The notes: generated by a model from the letters alone, not told the origin. A DNA stretch of 29,467 nucleotides from G020348385 sp964580235 (GCA_964580235.1 CAZOJY010000033.1:1-29467); one strand, 5' to 3'. Shown: positions 16,401-23,854, numbered from the stretch's first letter. Made by a program: numbers and translations.

Positions 16401-17015
16401 AAATTGGATCAACGCATCTCTGCCAACGATGTATGGGGCGTCCAGGATCGAATTGAGTTTGGATGGCGTGAGAAGTTTCCCTGAATCCGGATGGATGACG
16501 ACCTGGTTTTTCCCCTTTTCTTTGGCGGCATAAAGGGCTTCGTCGGCTTTTTCGAAAAGGATTCTCCAATTCATTCCATCTTTGGGAAAAAGAGAAATCC
16601 CTATGCTGCAGCTGATTGGAATTTCGTTATGATCAGCTTTAAGGGGGGTCTTGTTGATGCTCCTTTGGATATCCACGCCTGTGTATTTGGCCTTTTGTTT
16701 ATCCAATTCTGGCATAACCAGGATGAACTCATCGCCTGCATAACGGATGGCGATTCCCCTCTTATTCATCTTTTGTTGGACGATATTGATGAAATGGGTG
16801 AGGGCTTTGTCTCCCACCAGATGCCCGTAATCATCATTGATTCTTTTGAAATCATCGATATCGAACAGGAAAAAAGCGACAGAGTTTCCGTGCTTATGGG
16901 ACTGGCTGAGATATTCGGGTATCTTTTCCCTCAGATATCGCAGATTGTGTATGTGCGTCAATTCATCGGTGTAGATGAGAGTTTGCAGTTCTTCTTTGGT
17001 GGCTTCTTTTTTCAT
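13467..17015 (-). CDS. GGDEF - AAA_16/STAND ATPase - HEAT-like multidomain signalling protein
   Basis: 1182 residues, no signal peptide or membrane segment. Residues about 10-175 are a GGDEF (diguanylate cyclase) domain with DELTHIHNLRYL, FDIDDFKRINDDYGHLVGD and signature AGDEF at 93-97; the usual RxxD inhibitory site is absent. Residues about 192-460 are an AAA_16/ORC-like ATPase: IVGRDALIQFL, Walker A GSEGEGKT (224-231), Walker B LLDDVD (341-346), STIR near 373-376. A winged-helix and TPR-like stretch follows (about 480-620). Residues 661-760 repeat the module found in the left-edge protein at 1-1253. A coiled coil (about 830-880) and HEAT-like helices (about 940-1182) finish it. The layout recalls cyclase-ATPase-helical-repeat proteins in which a class III cyclase is replaced by GGDEF. 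No strong ribosome binding site precedes the ATG. Cyclic-di-GMP synthesis is inferred, not shown. Confidence 0.85.
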   Translation of the reverse strand: MKKEATKEELQTLIYTDELTHIHNLRYLREKIPEYLSQSHKHGNSVAFFLFDIDDFKRINDDYGHLVGDKALTHFINIVQQKMNKRGIAIRYAGDEFILVMPELDKQKAKYTGVDIQRSINKTPLKADHNEIPISCSIGISLFPKDGMNWRILFEKADEALYAAKEKGKNQVVIHPDSGKLLTPSKLNSILDAPYIVGRDALIQFLENHLSTKGSSESFPVLLGSEGEGKTRLLRLAQKISQEKLAFTLSTKGYPYWQSDLYGAVFAALGNLFERQPSISDHIFSSLDDRYKIILRPYLPSWYVKDTTVAEENGHVDRMALFEALTQVFFILREFGDGAVLLDDVDQIDAPSLQLFGSQFGPVEKGGRLRFLSTIRCSDLTAGEEKLLSLFESMPELTSVGKIQKFQLKPLAAEHVQQLVANLFEGKQLPQKSGAALLDNSAGNPLFIVEALSDLLLEGKISAKNGEWDLSSVKPKNIPKNLQNMIQERLKYMDKEAIHVFKMASILGERINPQQLAEISKLKLQQVLNTLNKAKRNLLIEDCLNPGEFVFTHRIIRSAFYSLMSMGERRHYHDQAAKIEKKYAADAPEQIVGRLAYHFHNAGQLAKAAEMFSALKSQMNAVHISRGSRNILKKRIHSASVAKESILETEALSEALMIGRTFRSAIQNLRLYPKENENVRNSLQQFMNHLTPFLAEKTEVLSVSLTPETILFNGKPLPPYLEDSRLTQDLYATFNSFGLQGVLFMRGLSQEETVRFIEIFKRLPEDVIGQWDILLEQLNISNILPDRKIFVAVSERKIVLGEPELLAETINSEGEQIVTTPPSKAMQTANDQMKQLKNMLDQFSREKEELLKALHTSDISKQDIQKLLQILNQSDIEKLTRSVQTSGRIPSPADHITPLELIYPGVEPDLDLMKELEGDITFVFEDLGSENPEIRAKAAALMAAQPPAALAEAGLKAITSDLPYKIRRLVAGVINKAGKNAVDEFLQKIHVGMSCATLNKVIRVSDVFAGNPGLLSLLRKIALNGPLDAIPSILSILQSMPGKEVASVFLDIFERATGKTKWDVIPIFAERKMREATPLLLEFIKPASLWEKEQNIPIQQDICRTLGVLRSDDATDALIRAAQAPLITLFHKTKPDSIRAIATWALTQLPQDTRIKNVLTRLKKDRSHLVRKAVELAEIIHK

Positions 17016-17041
17016 GTGGCGAACATCCCTGTTGTCGGCTA

Positions 17042-17061
17042 AAACCTGCGCTTCCAGGTTT
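17042..17061. repeat. Inverted repeat AAACCTG/CAGGTTT in the leader of the GGDEF gene
   Basis: A perfect 7-bp inverted repeat (17042-17048 and 17055-17061) with a 6-base loop, about 27 bp before the ATG at 17015. On the minus strand the hairpin is followed by TTTTAG, so it could act as a weak attenuator or as an operator in the divergent region shared with the URO-D gene. Confidence 0.4.
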
Positions 17062-17189
17062 ATTGTCTTGAACCTTTTCTTTTAACGCAATCGCCTTTTG
17101 AGATGAATTCCAAGGTGATTTTTCTGAAATCATAGGGTGAAGCTGCTGTGAAAAGGATGACGGATTTGGATTTGACTGTGACAAATAAA

Positions 17190-17219
17190 TTTACTTGCCG
17201 TTTTACGATGGGGTATACT
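17190..17219 (+). promoter_or_regulatory. Candidate promoter of the URO-D/symporter unit
   Basis: TTTACT (17190-17195), an 18-bp spacer and TATACT (17214-17219). The -10 ends three bases before the ATG at 17223, so the predicted transcript would begin at or just inside the start, suggesting a leaderless message or a downstream start at 17229. Confidence 0.35.
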
Positions 17220-17222
17220 CAG

Positions 17223-18470
17223 ATGGAAATGACTTCCCGAGAGAGAATCTTGGCAGCACTTGAACACCGGGAGACCGATCGGGTCCCGGTGGATTTTTCC
17301 GGGCACCGATCTTCTGGGATTTCGACCATGGTTTACCCCGAATTGCGGAAGTGCCTGGGCCTATCCCCGAAAACAGTGCGCGTGTATGACATGGTCCAGC
17401 AGCTGGCTATCGTGGATGAAGATGTGCTGGACCGTTTCGGTATCGATACGATTGAGATGGGAAGAGGTTTTTTATCAGAGGAAAGAGACTGGAAAAGCTG
17501 GATTTTGCCGGATGGCACAGCATGCAAAATTCCCTATTATATTCATGTTGATAAACGGGGTGAGGACTGGTATCTGCTTGACGGGAACGGCCAGGAGCTG
17601 GCTGTCCAAAAAAAAGGGCTTCTTTACTTCGAGCAGACCTATTATCCTCTAAAAGATCGTGATTTTGCCGAAGATGATTTTTCCGACTTAGAGGATGTCC
17701 TGTCCCACACTGTCTGGACGGGTGTGGCAAGCCCGGGAGCCCACCTGCCGTTGGATGAGGAAGGATTGTCAGAAATGTCTCGTCGAGCCAGGGAGCTCCG
17801 GGAGTCCACAGATCGAGCTATTATCGGCCTTTTTGGCGGAAACATGTTTGAAATCCCACAGATGCTTTTCCGGATGGATCATTATTTGATGTTCCTGGGA
17901 CTTTATCCTGACCGGGCGTTCCTGTTTTCTGAAAAGCTCTGCGATATTCACATGGAAAGCCTGGAAAAATGGCTGGGTGCCGTAGGACCTTACATCGATA
18001 TTATCCTCTTTGGGGATGACCTGGGCGGGCAAACAGGTCCTCTGATCTCCCCTCAAATGTACCGCGATTTCATCAAGCCTTTTCATCAAAAACTTTGGAA
18101 AAGGGCAAAGGCGTTGGCCGATGTCAAGGTCATGCTCCACTGCTGTGGAGGGGTGCGTGAGCTGCTAGATGACATGATCGATGTGGGACTGGAGGCCATC
18201 AATCCTGTTCAGATTAACGCCACCGGTATGGATCCCGCTGAACTGAAATCCAAATATGGAGACAGAATCGCGCTCTGGGGGGGAGGATGTGACACGCGCG
18301 ATATTCTGCCCCACGGATCTTCCGATCAAGTGGCGGCCCACGTGGCAGAGCTTGTACGGTTACTCCGCCGCGGAGGCGGGTTTGTGTTCCAGCAAGTGCA
18401 CAACATCCTGGCTGATGTTCCTGCGGAAAATGTGGTGGCCATGTTTGATGCCATCAACAGATCCGGCTGA
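17223..18470 (+). CDS. Uroporphyrinogen decarboxylase-fold protein (methyltransferase-like)
   Basis: 415 residues from this start. The open frame extends upstream to a GTG at 17148, but homologues begin with the equivalent of MTSRERILAALEHRETDRVP, so 17223 or 17229 is preferred. The TIM-barrel URO-D fold is clear. The segment HCCGGVRELLDDMIDVGLEA supplies an HxC motif and WGGGCDT a later Cys, a pattern like the zinc site of MtaA-type corrinoid methyltransferases. NPVQINATGMDPAELK and QVHNILADVPAENV are conserved in this subgroup. True HemE enzymes are shorter and lack the HxC site, so haem synthesis is unlikely; a corrinoid-dependent methyl-transfer role is inferred from family. A symporter gene follows 18 bp later and is probably co-transcribed, perhaps importing the substrate. 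Confidence 0.85.
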   Translation: MEMTSRERILAALEHRETDRVPVDFSGHRSSGISTMVYPELRKCLGLSPKTVRVYDMVQQLAIVDEDVLDRFGIDTIEMGRGFLSEERDWKSWILPDGTACKIPYYIHVDKRGEDWYLLDGNGQELAVQKKGLLYFEQTYYPLKDRDFAEDDFSDLEDVLSHTVWTGVASPGAHLPLDEEGLSEMSRRARELRESTDRAIIGLFGGNMFEIPQMLFRMDHYLMFLGLYPDRAFLFSEKLCDIHMESLEKWLGAVGPYIDIILFGDDLGGQTGPLISPQMYRDFIKPFHQKLWKRAKALADVKVMLHCCGGVRELLDDMIDVGLEAINPVQINATGMDPAELKSKYGDRIALWGGGCDTRDILPHGSSDQVAAHVAELVRLLRRGGGFVFQQVHNILADVPAENVVAMFDAINRSG

Positions 18471-18488
18471 ATAATCGAGAGATAGGCT

Positions 18489-20276
18489 ATGGCAACTATC
18501 GATGCTGGCGTTGTTTTCTTGTATTTTGTGGTGGTAATAAGCCTGGGGTTCTTGTACAAAAAGCGGGCATCCCAGAGCCTCGATTCCTATTTTTTGGGGG
18601 GAAAGCGCATACACTGGTTATTGCTGTCCATGTCGGGTTCCGTGTCCAACTTTGATATAACCGGAACCATGTGGATCGTGTCCATCCTGTATGTTCTCGG
18701 GATGAAATCCATGTGGCATCATTGGATGTGGGGATTCCTGATGGGAGCTTTCTTCTTGGCTTACATGGGAAAATGGGTCCGCCGATCCAATGTGATGACA
18801 GCCGCCGAATGGATGAAAACCCGGTTTGGGGATGGCACACCCGGCCGGTTTGCCCGAACGGCCTATGCGTTGATGGCCATTTTTACTCTGGCAAGCTTTA
18901 TTGGCTATGCCTTCCAGGGGATCGGCAAGTTTGCCTCCGTTTATGTCCCGCTCGACTCTCTTGCAGCGCGAGTGGGGATTCCTTGGATTCAGGCATTATT
19001 GACCGAGCATAAAGCCGCATTTTTGGCCGTGGTTATCATCTCTATCACCACGCTTTATGTCGTTCTCGGCGGGCTCTTCAGCGTTGTGGTCACCGACGTC
19101 ATTCAAGCCTTCGTTTTGACTTGCAGCAGCTTGATCATCGCCGGGATTGCCTGGTCAAAGCTGACTCCGGATATTCTGAGCCGCCTTCCTGAAGGATTTG
19201 TCTCTCTGGAAGTGCCCTGGCGGCTTCCAGAATTTTCGAACACTGCAAATGCCGAATTTGAATTTTTTGGGGCCATGGTAATCATCTGGGTGCTGAAGGG
19301 ATTATTGATGAATGCGGGAGGACCGGCGCAAATGTATGATTTTCAACGATTTCTGGCCGCCCGGGATGACCGGGAAGCGGCTAAAATGGGAGCTTCCTGG
19401 AGCGGATTTCTGCTGGTCCGCTGGGCTATGGTGATGGGGATTGCTCTTCTGGCCCTAACAGGAGCGGCCGGCGTCACGGATTCGGAAAGTGTGATGCCCC
19501 TTGTTCTGCGGGATTATCTCCCGCTGGGAGTGCGGGGTTTTGTTGTGGCCGGACTGCTGGCGGCTTTCATGTCTACGTTCAGTTCGACCGTCAACAGCGG
19601 AGCCTCCTTTATCGTCCGGGACATTTGGCAGATATATTTTCGCCCGCGAGCCACCACAAAACAAGCCCTCCGATTCAGCTATCTAGCCACGCTTCTGCTG
19701 GTGGGATTGGGATTGGTCATCGGGTTTCAGAGCGAGTCCATCGCCGAGATATGGAACTGGATGATGGTGACCCTGGGTGCCGGCGTAATCGTTCCGAATG
19801 TCTTGCGCTGGTACTGGTGGAGGATGAATGGTTGGGGGTATGCATTTGGGACACTGGGCGGAATTTTCCTGTCCGGCATCGCCCTGTTTTTTGATTCATG
19901 GCCAGCGTATGCCGTTTTTCCTCTTATTGTCATGGTTTCCCTGCTGTTAAGCATACTTGGCTCGGTTCTCACTTCTCCGGTTGAGAAAGAAGTGCTTGTT
20001 TCCTTTTACAGGTCTGTTTGCCCGTTTGGTTTGTGGCGGCCGATCAAGGAAGCGGCCCGGCTTGTGTCTGAAAAGAGGACTCCCAGAGCCGAGAATGTCT
20101 GGTTGACCGTTTTGAACGTTTTTTTGGGGATGATAGCAATCGCGTCTCTCTATCTTTTCCCGATGTACCTTGTAGGGCACTGGAACCGGTCTTCCTTGTT
20201 CTGCCTGGGAATTGGGCTCGGTGCCGTTTTTGCTCTGAGGATCACCTGGTACCGAAACCTCCCGAAACCCACTTGA
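18489..20276 (+). CDS. Sodium/solute symporter (SSS family)
   Basis: 595 residues with about thirteen hydrophobic segments, the size and topology of SSS (SLC5-like) transporters in the cytoplasmic membrane. Family features include LDSYFLGGKRIHWLLLSMS near the N-terminus, the loop after TM2, and VAGLLAAFMSTFSSTVNSGA, the conserved TM8 stretch whose Ser/Thr residues help bind sodium. A GAGAGATAGG precedes the ATG. The gene follows the URO-D-like gene by 18 bp in the same direction, so the pair is likely an operon. The solute cannot be told from sequence; a methylated compound or sugar would fit the neighbours. It faces the broken fucosidase gene 21 bp away; no clear terminator was seen. Confidence 0.9.
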   Translation: MATIDAGVVFLYFVVVISLGFLYKKRASQSLDSYFLGGKRIHWLLLSMSGSVSNFDITGTMWIVSILYVLGMKSMWHHWMWGFLMGAFFLAYMGKWVRRSNVMTAAEWMKTRFGDGTPGRFARTAYALMAIFTLASFIGYAFQGIGKFASVYVPLDSLAARVGIPWIQALLTEHKAAFLAVVIISITTLYVVLGGLFSVVVTDVIQAFVLTCSSLIIAGIAWSKLTPDILSRLPEGFVSLEVPWRLPEFSNTANAEFEFFGAMVIIWVLKGLLMNAGGPAQMYDFQRFLAARDDREAAKMGASWSGFLLVRWAMVMGIALLALTGAAGVTDSESVMPLVLRDYLPLGVRGFVVAGLLAAFMSTFSSTVNSGASFIVRDIWQIYFRPRATTKQALRFSYLATLLLVGLGLVIGFQSESIAEIWNWMMVTLGAGVIVPNVLRWYWWRMNGWGYAFGTLGGIFLSGIALFFDSWPAYAVFPLIVMVSLLLSILGSVLTSPVEKEVLVSFYRSVCPFGLWRPIKEAARLVSEKRTPRAENVWLTVLNVFLGMIAIASLYLFPMYLVGHWNRSSLFCLGIGLGAVFALRITWYRNLPKPT

Positions 20277-20297
20277 GTTCTAAGTACTTTCCAGATT

Positions 20298-21588
20298 TTA
20301 CGGGATGATATCGTTTCCCTTGCTGATTTCTCTAGGCGGGACAATTTTGGGTTTTCCCGGAAATTCCAGGGCAATGACTGTGGCATACGGGTTAATGGCA
20401 TTTTCGGGAAGAGAAATGATGGCGGCCTCCTCCTGATAATCACAGCTCAATTCTTTCTTGGGATCAGAGAGGAGATAGACTTTCTGGACATTGCTGACCA
20501 ATCCCGGAACATGGAGCTTCCCATCGCGAGGCCAGTTAAAGACATGGAGATACAATGTGTTGCCTTTGGTCGTGCTGCGTCCCCACCCCAAATTTTCGAA
20601 TAGGCTGGCTGTGGTTCCATAGATGCTTTCGCCATTCACTCTCATCCATTCCCCTATGGCCTTGAGCCGGCTCAAGCTTTCCTGGGGAAAGAGGCCTTCA
20701 GCAGTGGGTCCGACATTCAATAAAAAATTTCCCCCCTTGCTGGCGATATCCACCAGCTTCTGGATCAAGTCTTTGGCAGGTTTCCCAGTCGTAATCCAGT
20801 CCGGTCGCCGGTATTTCCTGCTCGGGTGTGCCGAAATCTCCGGAAGCCGTTTCGGGGTCATATGTTCCGGCCATCCCCGCACGCCCTTTTCCCACGCGGT
20901 TGTTTATGATGACGTCGGGAGCGAGCGACCGCACATAATTGTACAGATCAATGCCCCTGTCCCGGGTCCAGGTGGATTCCCATTCTCCGTCAAACCACAT
21001 CACGCCGATTTCCCCATAGTTGGTCAGGAGTTCTTTAACTTGGCCCTTAAGGTATTCCACATACCGATCGAAGTCTGCGCCTTCGGCCGAGCGGGTTTCC
21101 CAATCGCGTCTGGGGAGATAGTCGGGATGATGCCAATCCATGATCGAATGGTACCAACACATTTTGATCCCCTGTTTGTGGCATTCATCGGCCAGTTCCT
21201 TCATAATATCGCGCTTGAAGGGTGTGGCGTCCATGGCCGCTTTGACCCATTCGGCGGGATTGAACCGGGAGGTGAACTTTTCGTATTCCTTGACCGGAAT
21301 CTGTGCGGTGGTGAGAATCCACTCCGCGTGCCGGGTTTCGCCTTTCCATTCTCCGGCCGGGATGGTATAAAGACCCCAGTGGATGAACAGGCCGAAACGG
21401 GATTCCCGCCACCAGGCCATGCGACTCTCCCTGTCCTGTACCGTTTCTTTTTTAACCGGCTGGAGTTCCACACCTGCCTCCTGGGATTCTTCTGTTGTTT
21501 TTTCACGGGCGCTCAGTCCTGTGATAAGCAAGAGAAAAATTCCAGTTATCACAAAACAAGCTGCAGAATTATTTTTTTTCATTTTCAT
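20298..21588 (-). pseudogene. GH29 alpha-L-fucosidase, disrupted by internal deletion/frameshift
   Basis: The 5' frame (from 21588, or more likely the ATG at 21582, which has AGGGA six bases upstream) encodes a signal peptide ending near GLSA and then GH29 sequence: MAWWRESRFGLFIHWGLYTI, AEWVKAAMDA, and VMWFDGEWE with the nucleophile Asp. It continues to GTPEQEIPATG and DWETC. Right after TGC (near 20775) the family sequence resumes in another frame as AKDLIQKLVDIASKGGNFLL and runs through VGPTAEGL and the C-terminal domain to 20298. The stretch of roughly 20 residues that normally lies between WETC and the LVDIASKGGN helix is missing, so a deletion not divisible by three explains both the loss and the shift. 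The first frame ends at 20698. An intact enzyme would be exported and release fucose from glycans. Confidence 0.88.
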
Positions 21589-21591
21589 TCC

Positions 21592-22003
21592 CTATAAACT
21601 TTTTTTAGATTTTACCATTTCGCGTGGTCGAAATCTGAAGGCTGACCAAACATCGTCGATGGATATTGCCGTTACCGGCCTGAGGCCTTTTTTTTCCATG
21701 ATTTTCCAGCAGACATCACGGGATAAATCGGTCTCAACAGGAGAGCTTTTTTTGGGGTAGCTCATCCAGAAAATGCCGTCGTAATTGAGAACCTGCCAGG
21801 CTTTTGGAATCAGCCTCTCGAGCTCTTAGCTGTTTTTCACGAAAAGATGGATAAAGTCGAATTCACCCGTCGCTTTTTTAATATACGTCACACCATCCGG
21901 GCAGCGACCCAAGTTTCTCGGTGTATCCCTCTGGCGCATTCATGATGGTCATCCGCTGGCCAGGTTTGATCAGAAGTTTTTTAATCAGTGAGCTGTCGGC
22001 CAT
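21592..22003 (-). pseudogene. DUF3052-like protein, frameshift plus nonsense codon
   Basis: A perfect AAAGGAGG precedes the ATG at 22003. The frame reads MADSSLIKKLLIKPGQRMTI and NAPEGYTEKLGSLP. At about 21899-21903 one extra C/G shifts the frame; the family sequence continues as DGVTYIKKATGEFDFIHLF, then meets an in-frame TAA at 21826-21828 (after VKNS), then ELERLIPKAWQVLNYDGIFW, MSYPKKSSPVETDLSRD and IDDVWSAFRFRP to the TAG at 21592-21594. The PKKSS-TDLSRD and DDVWSAFRFRP blocks match DUF3052-type proteins, whose function is not known. Two independent lesions make a real pseudogene likelier than a single sequencing error. Its stop lies next to the start of the broken fucosidase gene. Confidence 0.82.
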
Positions 22004-22055
22004 TTTTTCCTCCTTTTTAAGATATATTTTTTAGCATCGAAGTTATTCGTTGTCA

Positions 22056-22252
22056 AATATCAAAGCGGAATACTTTTCTCTCATGACCGCCGGGGAAAAT
22101 CCCGTGCATTGGGGCAAATGTCTCTTCTGTGGATGAATACGGATCTAAAATCTCTGAACTGGGTGGAACCGTCCTAATGCCAAAATTTCCTATTCCAGGA
22201 CACAGAAGGGAATGTATTTGGCATCTGGCAAGAAGACAAACAGGCGCAATAA
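22056..22252 (+). pseudogene. VOC/glyoxalase-family remnant
   Basis: Short stretches in successive plus-strand frames line up with the C-terminal half of a VOC (glyoxalase/bleomycin-resistance fold) protein. They are AEYFSLMTAGENP (about 22065-22103), CIGANVSSVDEYGSKISELG with GTVLMPKFPIPG (22105-22200), and QDTEGNVFGIWQEDKQAQ ending at the TAA at 22250-22252. About seven residues expected between FPIPG and QDTEGN are missing, and the N-terminal half is absent. At least two deletions or frameshifts are needed. No promoter or start remains. It is divergent from the DUF3052-like remnant. Confidence 0.7.
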
Positions 22253-22269
22253 GACGACCTGTCCCGGTC

Positions 22270-23724
22270 TCATTCAATTTTTAAAGTTTTAAGAGGGGGG
22301 TAGATTTTCAGCCCGCCATATTGTGGTTGATGTTTGATGATGTTTCCGTAACGGTCGAGCATCGGAAATTGACGTTGATGCCCGTACACGGAGAGAAAGT
22401 CTCTAACCGAAAGGTCTTTGTAAAGCACCCGCAGCAAGTCAAAAGCCAATAAGATGTTATCGAGCATATGCCATATGGCCAAGTCTTTTGAACGCTGATG
22501 GGAATGAGGCATGCCTGTAATGTTGAGCACTTGATGTTGTTCGAAGGCTTTGTCGCATACAGATTGCATCAGGAGGCTGATTTCCAGGGCATAACCTCCG
22601 AAAGGAGAGAATTGCAGCCAGGAATCCAGAGGGGCTCCCTGGTCGCCGTGGAGAAGGAAGGTGAACTGCCTGAGCCAGCGGCAGTGGGTTTTGTGGATGA
22701 GGTGGCGGAAAATACCCTCAAGCCGCTGTGTCACACGGCCTCCGCGGTAGATATACTCGCGCCACACGCTTTCCAACCTCCCGTTGAGCCACTCTCCGAG
22801 AAAAAGGACTTTGCTTTTGGGGGCATAAATTTGGCCCATTTTCCTGATTTTTTGCAATAAGAGGGCCAGTTCATCGAATCCTTTTTTCTCGTTGTCCAGC
22901 CCAAAACGTTGATGGACGGTGGCCAGGTCCACAATAGCCTGTGTAACACCAAGATAGTCCATGGGCTTGACTTTTCCATTTATGATTTTGCCCTGGATTT
23001 CGTATGGAAGAATGATTCTTGGGCTCCCGCTTTTGATGAAACTGATCCGCTTGATTTTTCGTATGGTCTGATCGATAGCCGGATCTTTTGTTCTTTTTGC
23101 AAAAGATAATACCCAGGGTGCAAACAGCAGAAAGTAATTGAGCCAATGATATTGGGTGTAGTCATCGTCCACAAAGATGATCAAGACCTTTCTTGGAGAT
23201 ACCCTTTTCTCCCTGGTTTTCCGTTCGATTAGTTTTATGCTTTTTATAACATTCTCAGCTTTGCCTGGAACGCAGGAATCGATGACGACGTGATTGTCGG
23301 GAGGAGCGATCAATCGATAACGATCCACATAAAAAATTTCGATATTCTGTCTTTGACTCCACCGGCATAAACTCGACGGCTTTTGATCTCCCTCCTGATA
23401 GCTCAGATAAACATCACAGAAGCCTTGTTTTTCAAACTTTTTCAGCGTATTGAGGAGATGACCTCCTGTCCAGCGGGCTTGGTCTCCCCGTCCCCACCAG
23501 CTGACCATGACAAAGCATACTTTCAGGCCATGATGTTGGATGGTCTCTCTGACAATCGGGAAGAGCTGCTTTTTAATTTTTTGATCTTTATCTAAAAAAA
23601 TGGAATAATCCACGGCGATAAGCGGATTCGTTCTAGAAGTCCGGCGGATGAATCTTTCTCTGGAATAGAGTTGGATTTCCTTTTGTTGGAGAAATTGTTC
23701 GAGCCTGGGCCTTTTTCCTTTCAA
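22270..23724 (-). CDS. GT-A glycosyltransferase resembling glucosyl/mannosyl-3-phosphoglycerate synthases
   Basis: 484 residues, start TTG at 23724 supported by AGAGGA six bases upstream. A DxD-type metal/nucleotide-sugar motif appears as IIFVDDDYTQYH (about 183-192). The C-terminal half has GGRVTQRLEGIF (328-339) and SPFGGYALEISLLMQSV, followed by a His-rich MPHSHQRS. The order FVDxD, GGRVT, GYxxEIxLL and HxH resembles GpgS (GT81) and, more weakly, MpgS (GT55), enzymes that join a sugar to 3-phosphoglycerate on the way to the compatible solutes glucosylglycerate or mannosylglycerate. The N-terminal 150 residues do not match what I know of either family. No membrane segments. The matching phosphatase is not nearby. 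Substrate is uncertain. Confidence 0.6.
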   Translation of the reverse strand: MKGKRPRLEQFLQQKEIQLYSRERFIRRTSRTNPLIAVDYSIFLDKDQKIKKQLFPIVRETIQHHGLKVCFVMVSWWGRGDQARWTGGHLLNTLKKFEKQGFCDVYLSYQEGDQKPSSLCRWSQRQNIEIFYVDRYRLIAPPDNHVVIDSCVPGKAENVIKSIKLIERKTREKRVSPRKVLIIFVDDDYTQYHWLNYFLLFAPWVLSFAKRTKDPAIDQTIRKIKRISFIKSGSPRIILPYEIQGKIINGKVKPMDYLGVTQAIVDLATVHQRFGLDNEKKGFDELALLLQKIRKMGQIYAPKSKVLFLGEWLNGRLESVWREYIYRGGRVTQRLEGIFRHLIHKTHCRWLRQFTFLLHGDQGAPLDSWLQFSPFGGYALEISLLMQSVCDKAFEQHQVLNITGMPHSHQRSKDLAIWHMLDNILLAFDLLRVLYKDLSVRDFLSVYGHQRQFPMLDRYGNIIKHQPQYGGLKIYPPLKTLKIE

Positions 23725-23825
23725 GAAATTCCTCTTGTAATCGAAGAGAATTCAGGCTGGATTAATGAAGCCGCTGCTTGTTTGGCAAACCGAGAGAGTG
23801 TCTATCCTGTTCCCGTTGCTGTCAA

Positions 23826-23854
23826 AATATAAACTTTTAATGCCGGATTGTCAA
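23826..23854 (-). promoter_or_regulatory. Strong promoter of the glycosyltransferase gene
   Basis: On the minus strand TTGACA (23849-23854), a 17-bp spacer and TATATT (23826-23831). Predicted start is near 23819, giving a leader of about 95 nt before the TTG at 23724. The 23725-23920 gap holds no other feature that I can see. Confidence 0.6.

Noticed and set aside
16491..17042. Plus-strand ORF of 183 codons opposite the GGDEF domain
   Set aside because: The minus strand carries unmistakable GGDEF-domain motifs here.
21582..21588. ATG at 21588 as the fucosidase start
   Set aside because: The AGGGA site would directly touch this ATG; the ATG at 21582 is six bases from it and gives the same signal peptide. 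The feature keeps the outer limit only as a boundary.
20623..21597. Plus-strand ORF of 324 codons opposite the fucosidase
   Set aside because: Longer than either fucosidase piece, but the minus strand spells clear GH29 motifs; the plus reading is low-complexity shadow.
22053..22277. Minus-strand ORF of 74 codons with TTG start after the glycosyltransferase
   Set aside because: Overlaps the VOC remnant, which explains the sequence on the plus strand; no protein resemblance on the minus strand.
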